A program made the translations under genes and the position numbers. Positions 31,952 to 43,017 of a stretch of DNA of 64,000 bases are shown here, in pieces (position 1 is the first letter of the stretch; the number at the start of each line of letters is the position of its first letter). Below the pieces are notes generated by a model. That model was not told the origin of the DNA. It saw nothing but the letters and a program-made list of their open reading frames with translations, and did not search any database. The stretch is from Piezodorus guildinii. Taxonomy: Eukaryota; Arthropoda; Insecta; Hemiptera; Pentatomidae. The stretch is taken from contig CM041294.1 in assembly GCA_023052935.1 (NCBI GenBank), positions 21,538,635 to 21,602,634 on the forward strand, in the 5' to 3' direction.

Positions 31952-33296
31952 TTATGGATTTCTGAGGACTTGGAATAGGTTGGATACTAAGTTTGTTAAC
32001 AAGGAGATGAGAGGGGTAATAAGGGATTTGAGCTCAGTCAGGAATGTATTCATGGTGGCAGTTAAATCAGTAGAGGTGGAAGGAGGGGGAATATAGGAAA
32101 TTCGGTGTGGGCTGGACTTTTGGGTATCGGTCCTAGGTTGTGTGGAAGGGTTATGTAGATGTTGGTATTGAGGGTAGGAATCTTGGGGTTGGAATTGAGG
32201 TTGAGGCGGCGGTTGGGCGAGAGATTGTTGTGTCTCAGCTTCTTCCAGCATTTGGGCATATGAGACCCCTGAGTTGACGGTTCTAGAGGGTTTCCTTAGC
32301 GGTCTAGGGACTACGTCTTGACGAGGTGCTACCTGCAGTCTTGACTTTAAGATCTTGTAGGTCTGACACCCCTTGTAGTTGGCTGGATGTCCTTGGTGAC
32401 AGAGTGCGCAAACTGCAGGAGTTTGTCTGGTTTTAGTGCATTCCTCCGTCTTATGCTGTCCTCCACATCTGACGCAGCGTGATAAATGGTGGCAGTACCG
32501 CTTCGTATGTCCGTAGGCTTGGCAGTTATGACACTGAACTATGTCTTTCTTGACATATGGTTTTTCTTACTACAACTCTTGTGTAGTAGAGGCGGTTGAC
32601 AGAGTAAATATTTTCAACCCCGGGGGATCTTTCAAGATCAACAAAAAAGAGAGGTAGTGGTATTTTGTTCCTTTGACCGGTCTGCTCTCTATTTTCTTTT
32701 GTGACATTTACGATTTGTCGAATTTCGAATCCCATGGAGGTGAGCTCGTCTTTGATTGCATCTGTAGGCGTCGAAGGGTGCAGGTGTCTTATCACAACCC
32801 TAAGTGCTCTATCTTGTTGGAGCTGATATGTGTGGAAGTCAGCTTTCGTGTCACACAAATATTTTACAATTTTTCTGTATGCCTCTGGTGTGTCTGGCAG
32901 TAATTTTGTGTCATTTGTACGGTTGATACAAATGTATGTTCCAGAACCCACAACATTATTTAATTGTTGACACAGCAATTGAAAATTTTTTATGTTTTTT
33001 ATGAATATTGGAGGCGGTTTAGCCTCCCTGGGAGCTGATGCTGCCTCCATATTGTCTTCAGGTGTGTTAGATAGCGCCTGATACGGGTTGGGGGTGAAGA
33101 AGGGAGATTCTTCTGTCGTAACCTGGGAAGAGGTGCCAGGTCGGGGCTCCATGTTTTCTACTGAGCTACCGGGTGTCACAGTATTATTACCCTTGCGTTG
33201 TGATCTTCGAGATTTATGTTTTGGGGGAGAATTAGTAGGAGTAGTCCCTAAGCTCCTACTTCGTTTATTGTTTGTCGTTTTGCTAGACATCACCAT
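31952..33296 (-). pseudogene. Jockey family B ORF1 (gag) with one frameshift
   Basis: The likely start is ATGGTGATG at 33296-33288 (reading MVMSSKTTNNKRSRS). An open frame extends further upstream but only through low-quality sequence. The gag core shows PPPIFIKNIKNF, YHTYQL-like FHTYQLQQD and VVIRHLHPSTPTDAI. At 32561-32565 an A5 run (T5 on plus) throws the frame. Beyond it the other frame gives the three zinc knuckles (CHNCQAYGHTKRYC, CVRCGGQHKTEEC, CALCHQGHPANYKGC) and a Q/P-rich tail ending LFQVLRNP. One base in a homopolymer is the only lesion; it may be a real mutation or a sequencing error. Confidence 0.88.
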
Positions 33297-33779
33297 ATGA
33301 AAATATCTCATTTCATATTGGCTACGAGGGATGAAATAATGTAGTGTATGAAAAGACGGAGAATAGAGAAAGAAAAAAAAATATAATAAAATAAAAAATA
33401 AAACTGTCCAGAAGACGTAATTAATTACGTAGGCGCGGAGAAAAATGACAGACGTGGAGTATCCTCCCTCATGGGCCACTGGAGGCACACTGCCCGTGGG
33501 AGTGGGGAGAGCAATCCAATATGTCTAGGTACCCGTCCGCCTAACACTCTCACACACTATTATTATGCTGTTTAATACAACTTAATAATCAAGTGATTAC
33601 TCACAGATTGTAGGTTCAAGTGAGAATACAGATGAAGTAATTTGATTACACTAAGTTCATTACTTGAAAGATAACTATATCACTAAGAAATAATGAAGTT
33701 TTAGAGAGTCGAGATATCATCTGGTTAATGAAACTAGCGCTTGCGCAGAACTGAATAGGCTTACTATTATTCTTTTTTT

Positions 33780-33948
33780 CACCTGGTACACATTTTATAA
33801 AATATATACAAAAAATTTAATGAACATATCAAAAATATATTCACAACCAAAAATATGAATTAGACAAATTATGTGACCAAGTGGCTAACGCGATTCATGC
33901 CTGCGAGTGGTACGATTAATTGAAGGTTAGAGTACCCACTCCGCTACA
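33780..33948 (-). repeat. SINE-like repeat S3, minus copy
   Basis: Reverse complement of 27415-27581 over about 165 bp; head TGTAGCGGAGTGGGTAC at 33948. On its own strand it ends ACCAGGTG followed by seven A and then AATAGTAAGCC, so this copy has an A-rich 3' end. Confidence 0.55.
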
Positions 33949-34076
33949 AGGTCATTGTCTGACATATTTTCAATATATGTCCTCAAATATTTATTTCTGG
34001 ATGAAGAGTAAACAGGGCATTTCAACAAAAAATTATATTATTTTTATAAAGATCAATACTTTTATTATTTCCAGAA

Positions 34077-35236
34077 TTACTCTTTATGCTCAAAAACCAT
34101 TTACCCCAATCCTTATACCTAGTCCTCCAATCCTATCTATCAAACCGCTCCTTCCGAGTTCGCTCTGGTGCAGAATATTCCAATTATTATCCAGTCGAAT
34201 CCGGTGTTCCAAAGGGCAGTGTCCTTGGTCCTATCCTCTACGATATATACACGGCTGATATTCCTGTTTGCCCTAATACCTTCCTAGCAACGTACGCTGA
34301 TGACACAGCTATCCTATCCTCTCACTTAGATCCCGAAATTGCATCTATAGGCCTCCAAACGCACCTTTCTCAAATTGAAGACTGGTGTAACAACTGGAGA
34401 ATCAAAGTCAATCAATCCAAATGCAAACATGTCTCCTTTACCCTTCGAAGACAATCCTGCCCTCCAGTTCTCTTTAACTCCGTTCCGCTTCCTTTCTCCG
34501 ACACAGTCCGTTATCTTGGCTTCCTTCTGGACAAATGACTAACTTGGAACCGCATACTAGACTTAAACGACAAGAACTTAATCGACGATTTGGACAATTA
34601 TACAGACTACTGAACAGAAATTCAAAACTATCTATCAGGAACAAACTGTTAATATACAAGACAGTACTGAAACCTATCTGGACCTACGGACTTGAACTGT
34701 GGGGAACAGCCAAATTTTCTAACATCAAACGCATTCAATCCTTCCAATTTAAAGTTCTCCGAACAATAGTTAATGCCCCTTATTATATATCCAACCATAC
34801 CTTACACCGCGACCTAAATATTCCATTTATTTTAGACCTTATACAATTAAAATTCTCTAAATTTCATCAGAACCTTATCCATCACCCTAATCCTCTAGCT
34901 CAATCCTTATCCAGTTCCACACATCCTTACCATCATCCTATAAGGTTGAAACGGCAGTGGTCTCGAGACCTCTTGTAACATGTGTATTGGAGTTCTAACA
35001 TTGGCTAGATTCTCCACTCACGTGCTGTATGCTTGTGAATTGTATATAGGTATGAGTGACTTTTGTATATATTTTATTGATTTTGTTTTGTATATATGTA
35101 TATTGTGTTATTATTATATAAATTTATTGTTTTGTATATATCGTATGAATTTAGTACTTTATCACTATTAAAAATGTCCTAAATTGGACAGATTGCAATA
35201 TTACTCAATAAAGAATTGTTTCTAAAAAAAAAAAAA
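34077..35236 (+). pseudogene. 5'-truncated Jockey with exact 11-bp TSD
   Basis: The target duplication TATTTCCAGAA lies at 34066-34076 and 35237-35247. It starts inside the RT domain (PQSLYLVLQSYLSNRSFRVRSG), has GVPKGSVLGPILY and TYADDTAIL, and runs to the C-terminus WSRDLL and the 3' UTR with AATAAAG and 13 A. Two lesions: a CGA-to-TGA stop at 34536-34538 in the conserved DKRLTW block, and a lost C near 34551 that shifts the frame. It inserted about 80 bp from the adenylyl cyclase exon, inside the adjoining intron. Confidence 0.92.
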
Positions 35237-35318
35237 TATTTCCAGAAACCTCCAGATATTTCAGTTCTTCTTTCTAGATATATGGAACTACTAAAAGTAC
35301 TAAAGACAGATTACTCAC

Positions 35319-35513
35319 TTCGGCTGCTATGTAGGCCGGGATGACGCTGAGCAGAAGCTGCTCCTGCTGTTCCCTCTCAGTCTCCAGCCGGATCCTGGAC
35401 TCGATGCAGGCCCTCGTGTCGGCGAGCGTGGCTCGGTGCCATTGCTCCGCCATCCTTCGGTAGTACAGCCCAAGTCCTGAGCCTGCCAGCAGGAATATCA
35501 GCTCGCTTCCCAC
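35319..35513 (-). CDS. Adenylyl cyclase exon (end of first membrane domain to C1)
   Basis: The only host gene piece I can support. A 65-codon GC-rich exon encodes the end of the sixth membrane helix (GSELIFLLAGSGLGLYY), then RRMAEQWHRATLADTRACIESRIRLE and the signalling helix TEREQQEQLLLSVIPAYIAAE. This is the signature just before the C1 catalytic domain of transmembrane adenylyl cyclases, which make cAMP under G-protein control. The EQLLLSVIPAYIAAE block is closest to the type-2/Ac76E-like group in my memory. On the minus strand it is preceded by TTTTAAATCTTACAG and followed by GTGAGTAAT, both good splice sites. Catalytic residues lie in later exons not found here. Confidence 0.85.
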
Positions 35514-35519
35514 CTGTAA

Positions 35520-36385
35520 GATTTAAAATAAAACAAAAAGATCTATTAGATCATAAAAGATCTATATATTATTATTTATTTAGTGGTTATTAAAAGAATA
35601 TAGTTATATTATTATTTGTTTCCTGAATGTGAATAAATGTGTTTGGATTGTTTGTGTTTTTTTTTCACTTTCATTCCACAGCAATCAGTAAATAAGTCAA
35701 CAAAATATCATCCATTTTGGTTTTAGTCACTTTTGTAATTACATATGGATTCCTAAGAATGAAATTAACAACATACCCCCTCTTGTTAATTGAAAATTAA
35801 AACCCTAATTATATAAAAGATACTGTAGAACATTTTGTACAAAATTAGGAGATATTTGTCTCTAGTCTTTATTTAAATGCATTAATAATAAAATTTATTG
35901 GTTAATGAAAAAATCAATCATTTGTGTTCAAAATTTTTAAAAACAGATATGGAACCTACTGAAAATCATCCTCCACATACAGAATGTAGACAACTTATTT
36001 TTGACAGGAACATAGTGGGATTTTTAACTGGCTTAAAAAAGTTATAGGCCTAGGAATCACTAAAGAACTATTACTAATGATAACAACTTAAATATCTTAT
36101 ATTTACAAAACCAAACATTGTCAATTATTAAGAGAGGATCTATTTCAATGGAATAAATAATAAAACTGTAATTATAAAATGAAAATGTTTATTAAAGTTT
36201 TACGAAAATGAAACAAAAATTAAAAAACCTTTAGTATATGAATAACTACAAATTAATTAATTAATAATATATTCTTCGTCATCTGTCAAGTGTTCAATGT
36301 TAATCAAATCCATTTCTTTGAAATAGTAGCAGATAAAACAATTACATAAAACCTAAGTGATACTATTTTGAATTATTCAGGATGG
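35520..36385. other. AT-rich intron sequence, no gene seen
   Basis: Directly upstream of the cyclase exon in gene order, so presumably intron. No exon-like block found. Confidence 0.5.
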
Positions 36386-36590
36386 TTAGCTCTTTACTGG
36401 AGGTTAAACGGTGAGCCCTGCCCAGTAAAGATTACCGCGGATTCAGCATCCCTACCCTAGATGGTGCAACGGGCAATGGCTGACTTCAACGGAGGTTACC
36501 TCTACCGCACTTTGACCTGAGTTGGTGCAACTGGCCAACCCTTAAAGTGGTTATCCCCACCTTTCGAAGACAATATTTCCTTGCATCATT
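36386..36590. repeat. GC-richer unassigned repeat-like stretch
   Basis: About 200 bp of higher GC with an internal echo: CCTAGATGGTGCAACGGGC and CTGAGTTGGTGCAACTGGC about 70 bp apart. No tRNA boxes, no coding frame. Likely a piece of a dispersed repeat. Confidence 0.35.
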
Positions 36591-36639
36591 ACTTTATCAA
36601 ATTTTTAACTCCCACCATCCATTTTATGCCTATAGCCTT

Positions 36640-37125
36640 CTAGGTATTTAAATCCTCAACCCATCACCAGCAAACCAGATCCCGTTTGTTCGACCTCTAC
36701 ACTCTTTATCATAGAACCAAAAAATATGATTGTTCCTTTTTAGCCCGATCCACTGCCTTATGGAATACTCTCCCTTCAAACATCCGTCATGCTCCTTCTC
36801 TATCTGTTTAAATCCCTCCTCTTTCAATACTTCCATTCTCCTCTGTCAGATGTAAGCTAATTTTTTATTTTACCAACTTATGTGAGGTGAATAGAGTATT
36901 TTCTTTAATGAGATGTAAAAGTTATAATTTATGTTTATTCTTATTTATTTATTTCTAGAAATCGTAAATAGAGATGGTACTATGACCCCTTCTTCCTTTT
37001 TTTCATTCTTGTGTTACCTTATTGTAGTTATATATTGTTTTTGGCCAGTTACAATTTTTTATATTGTTCACAAATGTTATTCTTAAGGGACATTGTCCCA
37101 GAATAAAGTGTCTTGTTCTATTCTA
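36640..37125 (+). pseudogene. LINE C-terminal tail (CR1/L2-like layout)
   Basis: The plus-strand frame reads SLSYRTKKYDCSFLARSTALW, then NTLPSNIRHAPSLSVFKSLL. This is the common end of pol proteins in CR1/L2-like LINEs (..RSTxLWNxLPxxIRxAxSLxxFKxxL). One frameshift breaks it. The 3' UTR carries AATAAAGTG and ends in an ATTCT-type repeat near 37110-37125, as such elements often do. 5'-truncated. Confidence 0.7.
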
Positions 37126-37228
37126 TTTTGTGCTATTCTACAAAATTCTACTAGGCAATATATCAAAAGTAAGTGAACTTCAAAATTCATATTATATAAT
37201 AACATTTCACCTTCGTGGGTTCATATGT

Positions 37229-37420
37229 TGTGAAAAGGCTTGCATAACAGTCCTCCATCATGCCCAAATTCACGGGTTCGAACCCGGCATATGATCCCGG
37301 GATTTTTAAGAGGGGATATAACAATTCTTGATTATGTCTTTCTTTGGAAGGAAAGACAAATTGTGATTGTTGTGGCTCATATGGGCCTTCTTACTGAAAT
37401 GGAATTTTACAAGCAGATTT
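37229..37420 (+). repeat. tRNA-like SINE S4 copy
   Basis: GGCTTGCATAACAGTCC is A-box-like, and CGGGTTCGAACCCGG (37273-37287) is a perfect B box with stem. Related heads are at 1890-1935 (ATGCCCAAAGTCGCGGG) and around 40811. A repeat body follows directly, so it is a SINE and not a tRNA gene. A possible continuation lies at 37690-37830. Confidence 0.6.
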
Positions 37421-37949
37421 GACAGTTTTTAATTTAATTTTATTTATTTATTTACATTTTATTTATCATTGACTAATGCTGTTATATTTATTCTTATTAT
37501 TGATTGGCTTGTAGCAATTTCTTTTTAACTTTTTGTTGTTATTTATTTTTTAACTATAATCATTTTTGATTGTTTACTATAAAATTTATTTTCTAAAACG
37601 AGTGTCTGGCACTGATGACCGAGATGTTTTGTGCTAATAAATAAAATAACCAACCAAAAAAATTGTGATTCCGAGCCTATGCGATGTCAGGTACTTGTTA
37701 AAGATTCGTATTCTAATTAAATCTGGAAAGGCAAAATTTAGGAGAGAGAGTAGTATCTTCCGATTAGCTAAAATAGCACAAAAGTGACTGACTTCAAATG
37801 AACAAACAAAACAACAAACTATATTCCGACTTTTACCTACTAATAATTTGTTGCTACCGCTTTTGGACTAAAGCATATCCTTTCTTTTACATTTAATTTT
37901 ATATAAGGGTTAGGTAGTCCACCAGTAATTTTCACATATTTGTAAGTTT

Positions 37950-40087
37950 TTTTTTTTTCGTCAGGAATTTCTTCAATTGGAAGGTTTCCTCAACCAAACT
38001 GTTGCCCCAGCAGGTCTTTCCATCTCTGCCGGTCCATCGCGTCCTCCTCTGACAGCCCCCTACCAGCCATACTCTCCACCACTCTATCCTTCCATCTAAC
38101 TAGGGGTCTTCCTCTCCTTCGTCTACCATCTGCCTCCCAATCCATAATTATTTTAGGTAAGCGATTGTCTCCCATTCGTTTCAGATGGCCGTACCACCTA
38201 AGCCTCCTTTCTTCCATCACCTCAAGAATGTTGTGCTTTATTTCAAGTGCTTCTCTTATAGTGACATTTTTCACCCTTTCGATTCTTGATATCCTTGCCG
38301 CCTCCTCCAAAAATCCATTTGAACAGAAAGAAATTTTTTCCCGGGCTATGCTGAGGGGCCTGTCTCCAAACCATACAACATTATGCTCTCTACCAAAGCT
38401 TTGTATATGAGCTTCTTCGTTTTTATCATTATATTGCTGCTCCAGAGTAATGAGTTGAGCATTCCTACTGCTTTTTTTTCCGCATGTGATCCTTCTTTGG
38501 ATTCCTGCCTCTGCTCGGCCATTACTTTCGATTATGGAGCCCAAATAACAGAACTGTTCCACTTTGCATAGATTGCACAATGTTGGGTCGGTACTTTCCT
38601 CCTTCTCCATGCACATATACTTGGTTTTTTCATGATTTATTTTGAGTCCTCCTTGCTCATAATGATCAATTATTTTTCTGAATAGGTAACTTATATCCTC
38701 TTCATCTTGTGCAATTAGTACCTGATCATCAGCAAATAATAAATAGCATAGGTTTTTTTCTCCTAACTCGACGCCCATTTTCCCACATTTCTGCATCCAT
38801 CCTTTTAGGCACTCGTCAAGGTATATTTTGAATAGGGTGGGAGACATCATCCTTGCAGTAATCCTTTTCCGTTTTGAAATTCCCTGGACAATAACGGGCC
38901 TATTTTCATCTGGCACCTGTTATTTGAGTAAATTTCTCTAATAAGATCCACGATTCCTTGGTCTATTCCAGCCTTATTTAGGTATTCCCACAGAAGTTTA
39001 CGAGGCACGCTGTCATATGCTTTATCTAAGCCAATAAAAATTAAATCTAGTCTTTTTGACTTGTCCATTTGTTTCTCTAATAGCTGTCTCAGAGTGAAAA
39101 TATGGCCAATAAAGGATCTCTTGGGAGTGAATCGGCATTGCTCCTCAGTTTGTACGTACTGCTCTTCCAGTTGTGCTTTTATAATTCTTCCTAATAGTTT
39201 CATGAATGGGTTTGTGACACAGATTCCTCTATAATTTTCATATTTTTAAAATCACCTTTCTTAAATATTGGTGTCAAATACCCTAACTTCATTTCTTGAG
39301 GTATTTCTCCACTCTTTAGGATTTTATTAATAAGGTTCGCGAGCATTTCAGACCCCTCCACTCCCTCATACTTCAATAACTCTGCACACACTCCTCCTGG
39401 ACCAGGAGCTTTTCTATTCCTCAGCCTGTCTAACTCCTTATTGACTTCCTCTCGAGTGACACTTAAGGATGTGCCGCTGTACCGTTCTCCTTCTTCCTCT
39501 GAGAATAAACTTCTGGTTTCGTTCAGAAGCTTTTCATAATAACTAGTCCAGTCCTGCATTTCTATTATGTTCAGTGGTGTTTTATGTTTTTCTTCCTTTC
39601 TTAGTTCTTTTAACACTGACCATGCTTCAGTAGCTTGTCCAAATCCTAGTCTACTGTTAATTTATACACATGTCCTTTCCCACCAGTCATTTGTTTCCGC
39701 TCTTACAATACGGAATACTTCTCTTTTCTTTTGTTTATAAATTTCTCTGTCTCTATCTTTTTTTGTGCTGAGCCATCTGAGATATGCATAATTTTTCTCT
39801 TCAATTTTGTTTTCTATGTCTTCTGTGAGCCATTCTGTTCTTTTGGGGTATCTTCCTTTTGTTCTAAGAACTTCAAAGACGATTCTCTTTAATGACCTTT
39901 TCAAAAAGTCATAGATTTCTTGGGTGCTGTCTCCATCAAATTTGTTTAGTAATTCCCCTATTCTTTGTTGAAATAGAGTTCTGATCCCTTCATCCTGTAG
40001 TAGCTCCAACTCAAAGACATCTTCCTCTTTCTTTTTCCCATTTTTATTTTTATAAGTATTATTACAAAAACATGTAATTAATTTCAT
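37950..40087 (-). pseudogene. LINE pol remnant (RTE-like, family L2)
   Basis: Minus strand. It lacks the endonuclease (truncated near 40.09 kb) and is split by frameshifts at about 39650, 39200 and 38900. Pieces in order: a linker (YPKRTEWLTEDIENKIEEKN), RKAPGPGGVCAELLKY, LGYLTPIFKKGD, RFTPKRSFIGHIF, IGLDKAYDSVPRKLLW, MSPTLFKIYLDECL, LLFADDQVLIAQDEED (catalytic Asp pair present) and KFCYLGS-type text. The C-terminus is RRLRWYGHLKRMGDNRLP, then GRRRRGRPLVRWKD. A 12-A tail is seen as T at 37950-37961. Clade assignment is tentative. Confidence 0.8.
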
Positions 40088-40089
40088 TT

Positions 40090-41089
40090 TCTAAAACAAG
40101 TTTTCTCAAAATTTTATCCTGTAAGTTATGGTATCAATGGATTATCACAGACTTCCTTAATTACGTGATTTCCCTGATTTTATCATTAATTTTTATTGAA
40201 AAGGAAAAAAAGGGCCATGTCACTCAATATAAAGCGTCATTTAGCAATGCATCCTACCTTTTTAAGTAGCACATACTTTTTTCTTTTGCTATAAAAGTTT
40301 GCTTTTGTAGAGATATATATTTAAGGGGCTGATTCACAACAAGTGCTTTAAACAATTTAACAACAACAAAAACCGTTTATTTATTTACTACGTAACAGTT
40401 TGTAGCTATCCACTATATCTATCCACAGTCCAGACTACTTACTTGCCTCTAATATCCTGTTTTTCCACGGCCCTCTTTCTAAACTCATAGATGCTAGTTC
40501 AAACATAAGTACCCATTATGTAGACATTGAATAGGAAATAAGTCTTTATGGAAAAGCCAATGGAGAAAAAGAGGTAAGGAATAGGCTGATAAAGTCCAAT
40601 TCAATCTCATATAACCTTACATTCATTCTTTGTTTTTCTTTTATTTTAGCAAATGGCTGAATATATTTTCGAACGCTCATTTACTATTTTATAACTATTT
40701 ATTTAGAAACTGTTTTTTGTATAAAGTCTAACAGAAAAAGTAGAGGTTTTGTGATGATCCGATATGAAACGATTGAGAAATATATTGGTAAAAGTTTTCC
40801 AATAGCGTCAGCCGGTTTGAACCCGGACAGGATAATTATGCGATCTGTATGGAGTGCTTCTTAAGTAACTCTAAAGTTTTTTAATAAAATGCCTCAAGTT
40901 TTAGTCTGTGTTGTGACCTTATTTATCATAGCATCAAAAGTTAACAAATATATATAATATAATAGTGGAATATAATAATAAGAACTATTATTATCTCTGT
41001 GGATGTAATTAGTTGACCATTGAGAATTACTGGAAGGAATTAGTCTGGGAAGCGGTCATTAAATGAAACAGCTAAATAGTTTCAACTAT
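40090..41089. other. No gene; S4-type B box at 40811-40826
   Basis: AT-rich. GCCGGTTTGAACCCGG at 40811 suggests a SINE S4 head; the rest is unassigned. Confidence 0.45.
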
Positions 41090-41094
41090 TTATT

Positions 41095-41142
41095 GTTTGC
41101 CAACGTTTCGACCCCCTTTGTGGGTCATCTCAGGGCTAAAAA
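41095..41142 (-). other. CTGAGATGA-hairpin-GAAACGTTGG motif
   Basis: Minus strand: CCCTGAGATGACCCACAAAG then GGGGTCGAAACGTTGGCA. The stem is GACCC/GGGTC with a bulged G. The downstream string GAAACGTTGGCA parallels GAAACGTCGGCACC of the R4 arms. Immediately beyond, AATAGTTGAAACTATT forms another small palindrome. Confidence 0.35.
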
Positions 41143-42365
41143 GATACAAATGAAATACAATTTTAATGACATTACATACAATATTATATAACCTATTGAG
41201 CTAGAGAACGTCGGTATTAAAATATAACAGAAGAACTATATATGAAAAAAAAAATTAATTAAAATACAATGACTATAGTATAATAATGAAAGTGTTATAC
41301 AGAAAAAAATGTTTAATAAACAAAATTTACACAGGTATCAATAATTTACATAAAATATGAAACATAGAAATATGAAGTAGAGTGGAGGAGATACGTACCG
41401 AATGGTGGGAGAATGGAAACTAGGTACTGTTTGGTAGATGGGGGTAGGTAGGATGGAAAATACGTAGGAAAAAAAGTAGAATGGAAAGTACGTACCGTAT
41501 TTATGGACAGGGTCTGACAACAATGACTAGAATTCTTAATACTACCATACAAAGAATCAATGAAATTTAACTTATGATAGTAATAATATAACAATGATAC
41601 AGGATAAACATTTTTTTAATTATTTTTTAAAATTCTATTCTTGAAATATCACCTATATAATAGTAAGAACAGTGGTGGAAGATGTATATGGAGGAAAACT
41701 GACTGTACCTCCCAACTTAATCATCCCTAATTCTGTTAAAGGTATCTATCCACTAGACCACGCCGCTCCCCAATATGTAGGTAAGTGAAAGTAAAAATGC
41801 AGATGTAATGCAGGCCAAAATAATTATAAAAGAAATGGGTAAAAAACACGAAATGAGCTAATTTATTAAGTATAGGTTTTTATTTTTGTTAATAATTAGT
41901 AAGTGATCTCCATAGATTGATCTGTTGATAAACAGATCATTATATTTCATCCATTAGCGGTTTCACTTAGCTCGCGAACTAATATTGCCTTTCAGCTTCA
42001 ATAATACAACAGATAACTTTCAATACCGGCTCGTGTAAACAGTGCTAAAAGCCCCGTCTTTGGTAAACATTTATACAGATATGTTTTCTCTGGCTTTGAC
42101 TTGTTTTGATTTTATTGTTATAAAGACTCGGTTTTAAAAGGGACATAATTAGGGATTCTGGTTCATGTATTTTTTGTTGGAAACATTAAAAACATATTTT
42201 GTTATCATGTGAGATTTCTTTTTTTGTCGGTATAGTTCAGTTTTCAAATTAAAGGCAAAGGCGATTATAGGAGTTAACATTCAGAGCTCTGAATAACCAC
42301 ATGTTCAAAATAATTTGATCATATACTAACTGAACCGACAGACGATGTCCTGTCTGCGATTAATT
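41143..42365. other. No gene; 26-bp S1 head at about 41747-41772
   Basis: CACTAGACCACGCCGCTCCCC (minus-strand S1 5' end) is the only recognised element. The rest is AT-rich and unassigned. Confidence 0.45.
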
Positions 42366-42381
42366 TATATATATATATATA

Positions 42382-42456
<75 letters not shown>

Positions 42457-42469
42457 GAGAGAGAGAGAT
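42366..42469. repeat. (TA)n(GA)n compound microsatellite
   Basis: About 58 bp of TA repeats with one TTTTA break, followed by about 46 bp of GA repeats. Confidence 0.95.
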
Positions 42470-42526
42470 AAAGCAATTATTATTACCTTAGAATATTTAA
42501 AAGAAAAAGAAAAAAAAATTATACCT

Positions 42527-42680
42527 AATAAAGTAACTTTCCTCTTAAATAAGATCCTTCTGATAGAAACAAAACAATGAAAGAATTAGCGAAATCGGTC
42601 TGTTAAAGCGTCAAGCTGTTAACGCGTGATGCGATGACGAAGGAAAAGGGGGATTCAATTTTATAGATGTAGATAGAGAC
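42527..42680 (+). repeat. Dispersed repeat R5, copy 1
   Basis: AAAGTAACTTTCCTCTT...GAAAGAATTAGCGAAATCGGTC...GCGTGATGCGATGACGAAGGAAAAGGGGGATTCA. A direct-orientation relative lies at 43966-44100, on the far side of the Jockey/mariner nest. Confidence 0.6.
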
Positions 42681-43017
42681 ATTACCTTAGGTAATTTTTT
42701 TTTATAATACATTTTATTGTTTTTTACAACTTTATATACAAATACAATAAGTAAAATGGCTGAATTACAATAACAGGCATGAATAGACATGTAAAGAATC
42801 TACCCAGTGGTAGTACTTCAGAGTATATTTTATGAACAGGTCTCGAGGCCACCGTCTTTTCAGGCGCCTCGAAGGATTACCGGGAATAGACGTAGATGAG
42901 AGGTTACGGACAAGCGGGTTTGAGTGGGCAGGTAGTTTGGAATTAAAAGAGGTGTATCTATCGCGGGCCAAGTCTGCAACCAGTGGGATATTTAGGTCTC
43001 TATGAATGAGTTTATTA

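Larger units (their letters stand above)
28815..33753 (-). mobile_element. Full-length Jockey-clade LINE, family B
   Basis: 4939 bp. The target duplication AATAGGCTTAC is exact at 28804-28814 and 33754-33764. Read on minus: 5' end CAGTTCTGCGCAAGCGC, a 5' UTR of about 450 bp, ORF1 with one frameshift, ORF2 intact, a 3' UTR of about 440 bp and a 22-A tail (T run 28815-28836). Apart from one extra base in an A run of ORF1 it is complete, so it is recent. Other members: truncated copies at 21.0, 27.95 and 34.1 kb. Confidence 0.93.

Noticed and set aside
35524..36390. A neighbouring adenylyl cyclase exon
   Set aside because: Searched by eye on the minus strand for membrane-helix or C1-domain blocks with splice sites; none found in this or the other flank.
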